DNA of 64,000 nucleotides, from the NCBI RefSeq assembly GCF_001887355.1, contig NZ_MPIN01000019.1:96174-160173 (forward strand), given 5' to 3'. This document shows, piece after piece, positions 46,674 to 58,900 of this stretch. The DNA is from Cystobacter ferrugineus. Its GTDB lineage: Bacteria; Myxococcota; Myxococcia; Myxococcales; Myxococcaceae. The notes below the pieces were generated by a model. That model ran no database searches and was not told where the DNA came from. It was given only the letters and a program-made list of their open reading frames with translations. Within the stretch, counting starts at the first letter, position 1; every line of letters starts with the position of its first letter. A program made the position numbers and the translations under genes.

Positions 46674-48239
46674 CTACCCGGGGGTGAGCTTGCGCACGAG
46701 CTCGGACCACTTCTCGTCCAGGTAGAAGGTGTGATCCCGGACCTCGTCGAGCAGGGCCTGGCGGACCTCCTCCCCCCCCTCGCGCACCAACTCCTCGAGC
46801 CGTGCGTGGGCCTCTTCCCACCGGCCCTGGAGGAAGGCGAGGAAGGCCAGATTGCCCCGGACGATAGGCTCGCGCGGTGCGAGCCGCAGGGATGCCTCCA
46901 GCATCTCCTGGGCGTGGCGCAGACAGTCCGCCGCGGCGCTCGCGGCGCCCCGCTTCCAGCACTGTCTGGCCTCGTCAATCCACATCCGGCCCGCCTGATT
47001 GAGCCCCACCGCCACTTCCTGGAGGACGGCCGCATCGGTCGTCTCGCCGAACCGGCGCACCAGCTCCGCGTAGATCTCACGGGCCTGCTCGGCGAGTCCC
47101 CGCGCGCCGAACGCATGGCCTCGCGTGCGCAGCGCCCGAGCCACCTGCTCCTGGATGACCGGCTCGGACGACTCCCCGTAGCGCGCCACCACCTCGTGCA
47201 GACACCGGTGGCCCTCCTCGAAGCGCTCCTGCTTCACGTAGAACCAACCCAGGTTGGTGAGCGCGCGGCAGTGTTGCTCCCGGCACCGGGGAGCGGGAAG
47301 CCCGACGTAGCGGCGAAGCGCCTCCTGGAAATGGGACTCGCTCTCCGCCCACCGCCCCTCGTTCCAATCCAGGAGCGCCAGCCCCTGGTGGGTGTCGGCG
47401 ATCATCTCCTCATCGAGGGAGTACATGGGCAGCTCGGCGCACCCGCGCAGCACCTCCTCGTAGTGGGTCCGCGCCCGTCCAGCGTCCCGCGAGGATTGAT
47501 ACATCCACCCCAGGTCGAAGAGCGCCCGGAGCACCACGCCCCGCGTGGCGGTGTCCGTCGAGTCGCCATGGCGCCGCGACAGCTCGACGAGGCTGGCCAG
47601 CGCCTCCTCCATGCGGCCCTCGGCGTGGAAGACATGCGCCAGCCCTCGATGCGCCTGGACGGCCTGCACCCGCAGCCAGTCCTCGGGCGCATGGCCATAG
47701 CGCAGCAGCATCTCCTTGAAGCAGGCCCGGGCCCGGTCGAACCGGCCCAGGAAACACAGCAGCCAGCCCATCCGGTACTGGGCGGCCGGCACCGCGTCGT
47801 ACGGAGGAGGCCCTTGCGTCGAGCCGAAACGGTGGACCACCTCCTCGTAATGACCCCAGGCGTCGTCCCGCCGCCCCTGCTGCTCGGCGATCTCCCCCAG
47901 TTCCAGGAGCGCGCTCGCGATGTCGGCTTCCCAGCGCTCCTCGCTCCCGCGCGTGCGCCGGAGGAACTCCTCGTGACAGCCGCGCGCCTCCTCCCAACGC
48001 CCCTCCGCCTTGAGCAGTTGCCCCATCCGCACCAGGAAGGCCACCGACTCGGCGACATCTCCGCCCCCGGGGAGGGCGTCATTGCGGCGGATGATCTCCC
48101 GCCAGTCCGCCAGGGTCTGCTCCACCGAACGTCCCCGCTCCACCCGCGAGGCGCTCCCCTCCAGGAGTTGCTGGGGTGCCGCCTCCGGGTCCCGCTCCAG
48201 GTCGGATGGCTGCTCGGGAGGTGGCTGCTCGGGGCCCAT
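46674..48239 (-). CDS. TPR-repeat protein
   Basis: 521 residues from ATG 48239; a TTG at 48275 would add twelve. Eight or more tetratricopeptide-like repeats run from ~60 to ~480, each about 40-50 residues: EGRWEEARGCHEEFLRRT, RDDAWGHYEEVVHRFGST, LGRFDRARACFKEMLLRYG, EGRMEEALASLVELSRRHGD, EGRWAESESHFQEALRRYVG and others. No signal peptide and no catalytic domain. A scaffold role in the cytoplasm is expected; partners are unknown. Divergent from the M23 peptidase gene with 231 bp between the starts, in which nothing further was recognised. Confidence 0.85.
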   Translation of the reverse strand: MGPEQPPPEQPSDLERDPEAAPQQLLEGSASRVERGRSVEQTLADWREIIRRNDALPGGGDVAESVAFLVRMGQLLKAEGRWEEARGCHEEFLRRTRGSEERWEADIASALLELGEIAEQQGRRDDAWGHYEEVVHRFGSTQGPPPYDAVPAAQYRMGWLLCFLGRFDRARACFKEMLLRYGHAPEDWLRVQAVQAHRGLAHVFHAEGRMEEALASLVELSRRHGDSTDTATRGVVLRALFDLGWMYQSSRDAGRARTHYEEVLRGCAELPMYSLDEEMIADTHQGLALLDWNEGRWAESESHFQEALRRYVGLPAPRCREQHCRALTNLGWFYVKQERFEEGHRCLHEVVARYGESSEPVIQEQVARALRTRGHAFGARGLAEQAREIYAELVRRFGETTDAAVLQEVAVGLNQAGRMWIDEARQCWKRGAASAAADCLRHAQEMLEASLRLAPREPIVRGNLAFLAFLQGRWEEAHARLEELVREGGEEVRQALLDEVRDHTFYLDEKWSELVRKLTPG

Positions 48240-48470
48240 CCGCGGAAGCGTGACCTGTCCGCCTGGGACGGGCAAGTCCTCTCCAGGGGCCTCGTGCCGG
48301 AGAGAGAGGCGCTCTGAACGTCCCTCACGGCGAGCACGCGACCAGGAGCAAAACCGGCGGGAAGGAGGGCACCCGGGGGAGCGGCGTCGGGTGATGTGAA
48401 TGCGCGGCGCACCCGAGTGTTACCGCGCGCCTTGGTGACATCATTGCCCCCTTCAGCGTCCCCCGCCGCC

Positions 48471-49502
48471 ATGCGTTGTCTGTGCACGCTGGTGCTCGCG
48501 CTCGCGGGTTGCCAACCCGGGCCTCCCCAGACGTACCGGCCCCCCTCGCCCGTCGTCCACGTGTCCTCGTGGGGTGACTTCAAGGGCAGGTTCTTCGGCG
48601 CCCCGGCCTACTCCGTGGAAGAGGATCTCGATGCCGCGCAGGCCGCGTCCGAGGGGATCCGCGCGGTGTTGCTGGCCCTTCCCCAGAAGGAGCGCGGACG
48701 CCTCCTCACCCGATGGCTCCCAGCGCCCCCTGCCCCCACCTCCGAGTCCTCCGCGCCCGCTCCAGCCGACGCGGGGTTGCAGCCCGAGGCCGTGCGCCCC
48801 ACACTCCCCGTGCGTCCCAAGGAGGTGGACCTGCTCACCACCGTGCGCGGGCTGTTCGAGAGCCAGGGCTCACGCGACCTGGCGCTGGCGGCGTTCTTCG
48901 CCGGTCCGGAGCCGGTGGCGCGCGCGCGCCAGCGGTTGCGGCTGCCCCTGGAGCGCATCACCCTGGAGAAGCTCGCGGGCCGGCTCCCGAAGCGGGAGCT
49001 GCGCTACGCCCGCGAGGCCCGGAAATGGGCGGGGCTCTACGGTCTCGCCTGGCCGGTCGAGCGCGGCTGGCGGTTGTCGTCCCACTTCGGCCCGCGCTTC
49101 CATCCCGTCATGGGCAAGGTGCTGGAGCACCAGGGCGTGGACATCCGCGTGCCGGTGGGAACCGCCGTCCGGGCTCCGGCGGAGGGCGTGGTGGTGGGCG
49201 TGAGGGAAGGCCGCGCGAATGGGCGGTGGCTGGAGCTGCGCCATGAGGGCGGGCTGCGCACGATCTTCTGCCACCTGTCGCGCATGGAGGTGAAACGGGG
49301 GCAGAAGGTGAAGCGGGGGCAGCTCGTGGCGCTCTCGGGCGAGACGGGCCGCGTCACCGGGCCCCACCTCCACTACCAGGTGAAGCACTCCGGAGCCTGG
49401 GTGGATCCCGTGGGCATCCGCGCCTCCGCCGGGCTGGTGGCCACGCCCCTGCCCTGGGAGTCCGAGCCCCAGGCCGCCCCCACACAGGCGGCGATGCATT
49501 AG
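48471..49502 (+). CDS. M23 (LytM) peptidase, lipoprotein
   Basis: 343 residues from ATG 48471, which opens the lipoprotein signal MRCLCTLVLALAGC (an upstream ATG at 48396 is too far). A helical Ala/Pro-rich middle leads to the peptidase (~190-330): LSSHFGPRFHPVMGKVLEHQ, then GVDIRVPVGTAVRAPAEGVV with the His/Asp zinc pair, and RVTGPHLHYQVKHSG (HxH). All metal ligands are present, so active cleavage of peptidoglycan cross-bridges is likely rather than an EnvC-type activator. Anchored in the outer or inner membrane by lipid. Its 3' end overlaps the CLC gene stop by four bases. Confidence 0.9.
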   Translation: MRCLCTLVLALAGCQPGPPQTYRPPSPVVHVSSWGDFKGRFFGAPAYSVEEDLDAAQAASEGIRAVLLALPQKERGRLLTRWLPAPPAPTSESSAPAPADAGLQPEAVRPTLPVRPKEVDLLTTVRGLFESQGSRDLALAAFFAGPEPVARARQRLRLPLERITLEKLAGRLPKRELRYAREARKWAGLYGLAWPVERGWRLSSHFGPRFHPVMGKVLEHQGVDIRVPVGTAVRAPAEGVVVGVREGRANGRWLELRHEGGLRTIFCHLSRMEVKRGQKVKRGQLVALSGETGRVTGPHLHYQVKHSGAWVDPVGIRASAGLVATPLPWESEPQAAPTQAAMH

Positions 49503-50770
49503 GGCCGGCGGGAGCGCTCGTCCAGCTCGCGCAGGGGCAGCAGCCGCTCCAGCAGCGGCCCGCCTTGCTTGAACCGGGCGATGCGCTGCGCCGGGTAGAT
49601 GCCCCGCTGTCCCGTGAGCAGGTACGCGGTGACGGTGACGATGACCACGTGAGGCAGCACGCCCGCGCCGAGCAACTCCACCGCCATGAGGGACAGCGCC
49701 AGGGGCGTGTTGGCGGCGGCTCCGAAGAGCGCGGCGAGCCCCACGCCCGCGGCCAGCTCCAGCGGCAGGCCCAGCAGGCGCGCCAGCAGATTGCCGAGCG
49801 CCGCGCCCACGACGAACAGCGGCGTCACCTCGCCGCCCAGGAAGCCCGTGCCGAGCGTGAGGACGGTGAAGAGCAGCTTGAGGGCGAAGGTCTCGGACGG
49901 CAGCGAGGGGTCCACGAAGGCCCGCTCGATGAGGGGCACGCTCAGGCCGAGGTAGTCGCTCGTGCCCACCACCTTCCAGAGCACCACCACGAGCACGCCG
50001 CCCAGGGCCATGCGCAGCGCGAGGGACGGCAGGGCCTTCTCCAGCCGCTTCTTGAGGAAGTGCACGCCCTCCACGAACACCACGGCCACCGCCGCCACCG
50101 CCGCGCCGAAGACGAGCCACTTGCCCATGACACCCGGCGAGAGCGCGAGGGAGGAAGCCGCCGGGTAGACCGTGTGGTGGATGCCCAGCGAGCGCGTGAC
50201 GAAGTCGCCCACCAGGGCGGCCACCAGCGCGGGGACGAGCGCCTCGTAGTTGAGGCGGCCCACGCTGACGACCTCGAGGCCGAAGAGGGTGCCCGCGATG
50301 GGAGTGCCGAAGACGGAGCCGAAGCCCCCGGCGATTCCCGCGGCGAGCAGCTCCCGGCGCGTCGTGGGCGAGACCTGGAGGCGGTGGGCCACGCCATCGG
50401 CGAGGCTCGCCCCCATCTGCACGGCGGTGCCCTCGCGGCCCGCGCTGCCGCCGAACAGGTGGGTGAGCACCGTGCCCAGCAACGCCATGGGCGCCATGCG
50501 CGCGGGAATGCGCTCTCCCCCCTCGTGCATGGTGTCGATGACGAGGTTGTTGCCCCCCCGGATGGGTGCGCCCCACCGGCCGTAGAGGGCGCCGATGACC
50601 AGGCCCGCCAGCGGCAGGAAGTAGACGATGACCTCGTGGCCGGTGCGCCAGTGCGTGGCTTCTTCCAGGAGGAAGAGGAAGATCGCCGAGGCCACACCAC
50701 ACACGAGGCCCACCAGGGAGCCCAACACGAGCCACTGGCCCAGGGCCCTCGCGCGCTTGTCCAGGCTCAT
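49499..50770 (-). CDS. CLC-type anion channel/antiporter, possibly fluoride-type
   Basis: 423 residues with 10-11 membrane helices. HLFGGSAGREGTAVQMGASL (~105-122) supplies the gating glutamate; the selectivity-filter site of chloride types (GSGIP) is replaced by RGGNNLVIDTMHE (~71-83). GREGT with a changed filter is the pattern I associate with CLC-F fluoride/proton antiporters, so fluoride export is a possibility; no fluoride riboswitch was seen upstream. ETFALKLLFTVLTLGTGFLG and AAANTPLALSLMAVELLG are further CLC markers. It sits alone, divergent from nothing: 16 bases away is the tail of a broken transporter gene. Confidence 0.88.
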   Translation of the reverse strand: MSLDKRARALGQWLVLGSLVGLVCGVASAIFLFLLEEATHWRTGHEVIVYFLPLAGLVIGALYGRWGAPIRGGNNLVIDTMHEGGERIPARMAPMALLGTVLTHLFGGSAGREGTAVQMGASLADGVAHRLQVSPTTRRELLAAGIAGGFGSVFGTPIAGTLFGLEVVSVGRLNYEALVPALVAALVGDFVTRSLGIHHTVYPAASSLALSPGVMGKWLVFGAAVAAVAVVFVEGVHFLKKRLEKALPSLALRMALGGVLVVVLWKVVGTSDYLGLSVPLIERAFVDPSLPSETFALKLLFTVLTLGTGFLGGEVTPLFVVGAALGNLLARLLGLPLELAAGVGLAALFGAAANTPLALSLMAVELLGAGVLPHVVIVTVTAYLLTGQRGIYPAQRIARFKQGGPLLERLLPLRELDERSRRP

Positions 50771-50786
50771 CTCCCGCCGTCTCCCG

Positions 50787-50955
50787 TCATTTCAAGGTCA
50801 GCAGGGCACCCGTTACCATGAAGGCGACCCCGAGGCCGAGCCGCCAGTTCATGGGCTCCTTCAAGAGGAGCAGTGTGGTGCTCGCCCCGGGCCAGGACGA
50901 TGCCCCCGGCGAAGGCGAGAACCACGGCGGTGCGCAGGGCCGTGTCCTCAGAGGT
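50787..50955 (-). pseudogene. Relic of an EamA/DMT-type small transporter
   Basis: The end LLLLKEPMNWRLGLGVAFMVTGALLTLK is the last membrane helix of an EamA-like transporter of ~140 residues. In another frame just upstream, TALRTAVVLAFAGGIVLA matches an early helix of the same kind of protein. The ~90 residues between them are missing and the two pieces are out of frame. So an internal deletion with frameshift left both ends. No start codon with sense remains. It lies between the TonB receptor gene end and the CLC start. Confidence 0.55.
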
Positions 50956-53158
50956 TGACTTCCAGGCTCCCGAGGATGCGCCGGCCCTCCATGCGGTAGT
51001 CGAAGGGAAGGTCGTACGTCCTCACGAGGTAGTTCTCCGTGTCCAACAGGTTGGACACCTCGAGCTCGGCGGCCGCCCATGAGGTGATTTGATAGCGCAC
51101 GTTGGCGTCGAGCCGGAACCAGGCGGGCACCCGCTCCGGGCGCAGGGAGCGGTACAAGGGATTCATCCTGTCCTCCTCGCGGCGCAGCACATCGCCCTGG
51201 TAGCGACCCTGGAGCGCGAGGCTGAGGCGCTCGCGCTGGTAGCTCACCCCCACCTTGGCCTGATGAGCGGGCGCCCAGGTGAGCCCCCCTGACTGGCCCG
51301 CGCCTTCGAGCAGGTGCACGTAGGTGTAGTTGCCGAAGCCCGACAGACGGCCGATCCCTCCCAGGTCCACCTCCACCAGGAACTCGGACTCCACGCCCAC
51401 GTTCGTCTGGGACAGGAGGTTGTCCACCACGTTCCCATCGGAGAAACCGATGAGGTTCTCGTAGCGCGAGTGGAACAAGGTGCCGCGCCAGCTCAGCTGC
51501 GGGCTGATGCTCCAGTCGGTATTGAGCTCGAAGGTGGTGACCTGCTCGGGACGCATCCCCTCGACGTTGGCTTTCAGTATCCAGGTGTTGGAACCGAAGA
51601 GTTCCCCGGGCGCGGGGGCCCTGAAGGCCCGGCCGCCCTGGAACTTGAGGCTGAACACGGGGCTCGGAGTGAACACCAACGCGATCCGCGGGCTGAGCTG
51701 GTCATAGGACTTGAAGCGACGGGGTGTCCCGGGCTGCGCGAGGTCGCGGTAGTGGAAGAACTTCAAGTCGTAGCGCAGCCCCATGGTCAACGAGAGGGGA
51801 AGCGCCAGCAACCGGTTCCAGGCGAGCTGGGTATAGGCGCCCACGTTGCTCAGGGGCTCACCGAGGATGGACTCGTAGACGGGGCCGAGCCGCACCGGGG
51901 TCAGGGGGGCGGGAGGGTCCCGCGACTCATCGGAGAGGTCGGCGGTGGCGTAGTGCACGGAGTCCCCGCCATACAGCGTGGCGGAGTACTCCACGCCGCC
52001 CAGCAGGGAGAGCCCCTCGGCCACGGAACCCGAAAGCTGGGCGCGCCCGAAGAGCTCGTCCAACGCCGTCCCGAGCACCTCGGTCACTCCAAAGGGGTAC
52101 GACCCGTCCATGGCGCCGCTCGGATAGAAGCGCACATGGCTGTCGTACTCGTGCCGCTGGTACTTGAAGACGTATTCCTGCTCCAACGGGCTGCCCGGCC
52201 GCGAGCGGTAGCTGGCCACGGCGATATGCCGCCGGTCCCTCATGGGGCCATCGACATCGGGCGCCCAATGGCGCCAGCCGTGGCCGGTGCCGTGGTTCCA
52301 GTCCTGCAAGTGGTATTGCAGGGACAGGCCGCGCAAGACACCCGAGGGCTCCAATTTGACGAAGAGGTACGAGCTGTCGCGGCGGTTGTTCACGAGGAAT
52401 CGCTGGAGCGCGCCCGTGGCATCGGTGCGCTCCGAGCCGTCATAGGAGAGATAGGAGAACCCGTCCGTGTGCTGGTGCTGGAAGCCCACCACCGCGGAGA
52501 GGTGCCGGGAGCGGGTGACCGCCACCGCGTCCACCGCCACCGTGCCCAGGTTGCCAGCACGCACCCGGGCCTCGTTGTTGATCTCCAGCCGCTCGTCGTC
52601 CTCCAGGGTATGGGACGAGGAGAGCGTGTTGAGGGCGATGACGCCGTTGATGGCGCTGGAACCATACAGGGCGGAGGCGGGGCCCCGGAGGATCTCCACG
52701 CTCTTGACCAGGAAGAGCGGAGAGATGTCCCAGGTGAACGCGGTGGCCAGGTCGTTGTCGTTCATGGGAACGCCATCCACCAGCAGCAGCAGGTGGTTGT
52801 TGTTCCACCCCTCCCAGAGGCCGCGGGCGCCCACCGTGGTGCGCTCGAAGTCATGCGAGGGGAAGAAGCCGGGCTGGCTGAAGAGGATGTCGTCGATCGT
52901 CGTCCAGCCGAAGCGGCGCATCTGCTCGCGCGTCACCACCGAGGCCACGCCAGGAGCCTCGCGCGCCAGTTGGAGGCGCTTGGAGGGGGTGGACAGTTCC
53001 ACCCGCAGCAACTCCTCCAGGGAGAGGGACTGGGTCCACTCCGGTGGGTCCTCGTCCTCCTCCTCGGGGACCTCGTGCGCGAGGGCGGTAGTGGAGCACA
53101 GGACGGCGGCCAGGAGCATCCCACGGCGACGGGAGGCAAGGGGAAACGAACGGGGCAT
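50948..53158 (-). CDS. TonB-dependent outer-membrane receptor
   Basis: 736 residues with the signal peptide RRRGMLLAAVLCSTTALA. Plug domain ~45-170 (EAPGVASVVTREQMRRFGW, PGFFPSHDFERTTVGARG, LLLVDGVPMND, VEILRGPASALYGSSAINGV); beta barrel to the C-terminus, ending YRMEGRRILGSLEVNL. Receptors of this type import siderophores, vitamin or sugar ligands using TonB; this one resembles the cobalamin/colicin-like plug types only loosely, so the ligand is unknown. It is the third gene of a set with a YfiR-like protein and a hybrid kinase, suggesting ligand uptake under signalling control. Confidence 0.92.
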   Translation of the reverse strand: MPRSFPLASRRRGMLLAAVLCSTTALAHEVPEEEDEDPPEWTQSLSLEELLRVELSTPSKRLQLAREAPGVASVVTREQMRRFGWTTIDDILFSQPGFFPSHDFERTTVGARGLWEGWNNNHLLLLVDGVPMNDNDLATAFTWDISPLFLVKSVEILRGPASALYGSSAINGVIALNTLSSSHTLEDDERLEINNEARVRAGNLGTVAVDAVAVTRSRHLSAVVGFQHQHTDGFSYLSYDGSERTDATGALQRFLVNNRRDSSYLFVKLEPSGVLRGLSLQYHLQDWNHGTGHGWRHWAPDVDGPMRDRRHIAVASYRSRPGSPLEQEYVFKYQRHEYDSHVRFYPSGAMDGSYPFGVTEVLGTALDELFGRAQLSGSVAEGLSLLGGVEYSATLYGGDSVHYATADLSDESRDPPAPLTPVRLGPVYESILGEPLSNVGAYTQLAWNRLLALPLSLTMGLRYDLKFFHYRDLAQPGTPRRFKSYDQLSPRIALVFTPSPVFSLKFQGGRAFRAPAPGELFGSNTWILKANVEGMRPEQVTTFELNTDWSISPQLSWRGTLFHSRYENLIGFSDGNVVDNLLSQTNVGVESEFLVEVDLGGIGRLSGFGNYTYVHLLEGAGQSGGLTWAPAHQAKVGVSYQRERLSLALQGRYQGDVLRREEDRMNPLYRSLRPERVPAWFRLDANVRYQITSWAAAELEVSNLLDTENYLVRTYDLPFDYRMEGRRILGSLEVNL

Positions 53159-53166
53159 GGGGGGGT

Positions 53167-55103
<1,937 letters not shown>

Positions 55104-55107
<4 letters not shown>

Positions 55108-55751
55108 GGTGTGCTCCGGGCGGGTTCGACGAGTTGGGAGAGGCTGAGCAATCCAGCGTCGAGGTCCGCGCCCTCCGCGCGAGCCGCCGCGAGCTGGATG
55201 AGGATGGTGGGCGAGTCGCCCTGCCGGCCGAGCCCGATGGCCAGGCCCTGTTCCAGCTCGGTCCTGCTGCCGGCGAAGGAGAGGATGGACAACTGCCGCG
55301 TCACCCGGGCAATGCCCATCGTGTCGGCCTCGAGTCCCTCGCACGCGTAGAGCGCCACCACGCGCGCCCGGGAGAGGTCATCCCGCAGTTGTGTCGGATC
55401 ACGGAAGCCCACGCGGACGATCCGTACCGGCCGGCCCAGCACGCTCCTGCCACGTGAGGCCGACTCCAGCGCGCGGGTGAACTCCTGGCCCTGGTCCTCC
55501 GAGTCCGCATTGCCCTCGCGGTAGAGGACCGCGACCGTCAAGGGCGGAGGCCGGACCCCCATCCGCCGGTCATAGGCGAGGATTCGCACCAGCAGCGAGG
55601 CGCGCAGGTTGGGCGGCAGTCCCTCGGCGCGCGGAGCCTGGCTGGTAAGCAACACGAACATCAGCCCCAGGGACGTCAGCCCCACACCGAGGCCGCTCCA
55701 GCGACGACCCTTTCCTGACTTCGAGCCCGATGACCCCCATTCGCGCTGCAT
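55104..55751 (-). CDS. YfiR-like (DUF4154) periplasmic protein
   Basis: 215 residues; a leader (LGVGLTSLGLMFVLLTSQAP) reads as a signal peptide or anchor. The mature part starts LRASLLVRILAYDRRMGVRPP and continues with PVRIVRVGFRDPTQLRDDLS, VVALYACEGLEADTMG and ILSFAGSRTELEQGLAIGLG, the order of strands and helices of YfiR proteins. In Pseudomonas YfiR is a periplasmic repressor of a membrane diguanylate cyclase; here a kinase gene, not a cyclase, overlaps its stop codon (ATGA). It may therefore restrain or sense for that kinase. The 174 bp upstream hold a hairpin at 55881-55904 and probably its promoter. Confidence 0.82.
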
Positions 55752-55880
55752 GGCTCCCCCCCGAGGGCAAGCTCAGTGATTGCTACTCAATGTCTCACGA
55801 CGACTCACGGGGGGTGTGATGCCGGCGGCCCGCGCTGTTGCATTCCGGAATCAACGACAAGTGATGAAAAGTGGGTCCAC

Positions 55881-55904
55881 CGGCATCTTCTATCGGAGAT
55901 GCCG
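55881..55904. terminator. Hairpin between patatin gene end and YfiR-like gene
   Basis: CGGCATCT (55881-55888) pairs with AGATGCCG (55897-55904) across an 8-base loop, in the spacer behind the large patatin gene. A short TTT follows on the forward strand only, whereas the patatin gene reads in reverse; so it could end transcription or act as an operator of the YfiR-like operon. Confidence 0.35.
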
Positions 55905-55925
55905 CTTTCCACGGTCAGGCGAACA

Positions 55926-58900
55926 TCAGTGCAGACCGGGCGTGGACTCCGCTTCGAACGGCTCCTCGCGCCGCGCCGCGGCCTCCCGCGTGGGCTGGTA
56001 GAGCCGCGTCAACCAGAGCGACTTCCAGTGCTCGTTCCGCTTCTTGGCCCAAGGCATGGCGGCATCCTGGTCGAGCTCCGGCTCCAATCCAACGAGCCAC
56101 TGTTTCAACTCGGGGCCGGGCTCCGCGAACCCTTCCGCGTCATAGAGGTGCAGAGCATCCGCCCACCACTTCTGCCGGGCGGCCGTGGCCTCACGGTCCA
56201 CCTGCAGCCGCACCGCCAGCACGACTCCCGGCTCCACGCTCTCCGGCTTCGCGCGCCACGGCTTCACTCGCCACGGCCTCATGCGCCACGGTCTCATGCG
56301 CCACGGTCTCATGCGCCACGGCTCCACGCTCTCCCGCATGTGCGGACCCGCGGTGATCAACCGCAAGAAGTCCTCGCCGATACCCACTCCCCACAACCCG
56401 GGCGGCACGTAGAAGTCATCGCCCTGCCACAGCACCACCCGCCTCTCGGGTCCCCCGCCACCAGACCAGAGCAGCGGTCGCGCCTTACCGTCCCGGACAT
56501 GGGAGGTGCGCACGATGAGCTGTGCGGCCTGGATGGGGTACTCGGGCCGTCCCCCGTGGGGCAGATGGAGGATGTACGAGAGGAGGTGCTCGTGGGGCCT
56601 GGGCTTGCGTCCACCCTGCGCCACCCAGCAGGACATCGCGAAGCCTTCCTCCCTTCGGCCCAACTGCCCGACGTCCGCGAGTTCCATGGTGGGCAGGCTG
56701 AAGCGCTCCTCGAGGAAACGAGTGAAGCGTGGGGAGTGCAGCGTCTTGAGCAGGGGCCACCACGTCCGCAGGAGTGGCGCATAGCCCCAGCGCGCGAAGT
56801 AGTTCACGACTCCCAGGTAGGCCGGGTGGTTGTAATGGGTGTCCAGTTGCTCGGTGAGGAAGACCTCCTCCATGAAGAGCAGCGCGCGCCGGATCATGTG
56901 GAGCGCTTCGGTCAATTCCTGGGGCGTGGGCTTCGGGCCGGCCTCGCTCACCAGGGGGCTCGCGCCGGAGCCCGCGGGCCGAGGGCGCTCCTTGGCCCGA
57001 CGATCCAGCTCGGTGATCTCCTTGAAGATCTCCCGGAACAGCTTCCGGGCCCCCGGGCCTTCCAGCAGTTGATCGAGCGCGGTGGCCCGCTCCACCAAGC
57101 GCGGGAAGCGCTCCTCGTATCCGGGGGGCACGGGCAACCACTCGTGGCGCGCGCGGGCGAAGAGCCTCGCGGCCGCGAGCATCCGCCCCGACTCCATCTC
57201 CCCGCGGACGGACCGGAAGACCGTGAGCGCGGTGTGTTCACCCAGCCGGCGGTACGCCTCCCACTGGGCCTCGTCGTAGAACTGGTCCCCGGTGGTCTCG
57301 TGCGGGAAGGCCGCGTTGCGCGTCTTGTATTGCAGGATGTCCGGCGGCTCGTTGCCCAACAGCGAGGGTTTGATCAACAGCAACACCCCACTGCTGCCAT
57401 CCGGGTACTCGAGGTCCCCGGCGACGACGGTGCGGCGCGACAGGCCCGTGGTGCCGTCCGGCCGCAGGGGGGAGAGATCGATGCGCAGCTCCACCCCGAA
57501 ATCCTCGCGGATGCGGCGCACGGCGTTGGCGAAGTCATCGAACGAGGTGTCCGCGTCCATGCCGCAATCGGAGACGATGATGAACCGGCACCCGCGGCGG
57601 ACCAGCTCGTAGAGCGCCAGGTTCTCGAAGTGGGCGCCATCCGAGAGCAGCACGTCGCGGCCCTTGGCGCGCGAGCGGCCCAGCAGTTCCTTGTAGAAGG
57701 GAAGCCCGACACACAGCCGCTCGTACCAACACCGCCGGGCCCGGGTCGGGTGGGGCCACCACAGCCCCAGCCGGAGGTTGAAGGCGGTCATGAGGAAGGT
57801 GACGGCCGGACCCAGCCGCATGGACATGGAGCCCATGTGGGAATTGAAGGCCGCCGCGGAGGCGGTCATGGCCGAGGCGAGCGTGGGCACGCGTCCGCCT
57901 TCCTGGCGGATCTTCTCCCAGCTCTTCCATTCGGGGCCCACCGAGAAGCCCGTGCTCGAGAGCACCGCGCTGTCCGCGCCCCGGTAGAGGTTGGCCATGG
58001 GATCTATCGATGAGAGATCGTTGGCCGCGCAGCAGATGAGGTGGAGCGGCCCGGGCTGGGGCTCGAGCCGATCGAGCGTGAAGTCATCCAGGGAGTGGAG
58101 CTCGGTCTGACCGGGTCCCTGCCCATGGGCCGCGCCGATGAAGGTGCGCGCGATGCGGTCCCGGTAGAAGGCGTGCAACCCCACGGAGTTGGCGTCGAAG
58201 AAGAGCAGGGTGAGCGCGGTCAGGGCGACGGCCGCTCCCACGAGCAGGGGCAGCCACGCATTGTCCATCGCCCGGAGCACGAGCATCACCGCGCCGAGGA
58301 GGCTCAACGCCAGGAGGGTGTACGCCAGGAGCTGGGGCAGGTGCGCTCGGACGCGACTGCTCGTGGTGGGGCTGACCGGCCGGGTCGTGCGCCGGCTGAA
58401 GAGCTGTTGCAGCTTGGCGAAGGCGGCCGAGAGCGCCATGACGATGGCCGCCGCTCCCGTCTGCCACAGGGTGTAGACATCCGACATGCTCGACGTCAGG
58501 AGGAACTCGCGCAGCAGGCGTCCGGCCAGCCAGAAGCACGAGAAGACCGACCAGCAACACGCCAGGAGCAGCAGACGGCTGATGACCCGGCCCATCGCGG
58601 CCCGGTCCGTCCGCTGCATCCAGGCCGTGGCGAACCGGGAGCCCAGCGATCGCAGCAGCACGAGCGCTCCGGCCGCCCCCACCCAGGCGATGGCGGGGTC
58701 GAATACGTAGAGCCGCTCCCGCCAGGAGTGCTCGTCCATCGCGGCACGCAACCACGCGACGTGGAGCGCTTGATCCTTCTCATGGTGGGCGTGGACGAGC
58801 CATTGCCAGAGAAGGAACACGGCGCCCACCGCCAACAGCGTGGCGTTGAGGTAGTAGCCGAACCTGCGTCCCTCGCGCTCCTGGGCATCGTCGGGGTTCG

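Noticed and set aside
50771..50830. Possible fluoride riboswitch before the CLC gene
   Set aside because: The conserved GGxGAUGG...pseudoknot pattern is not visible in the short leader.
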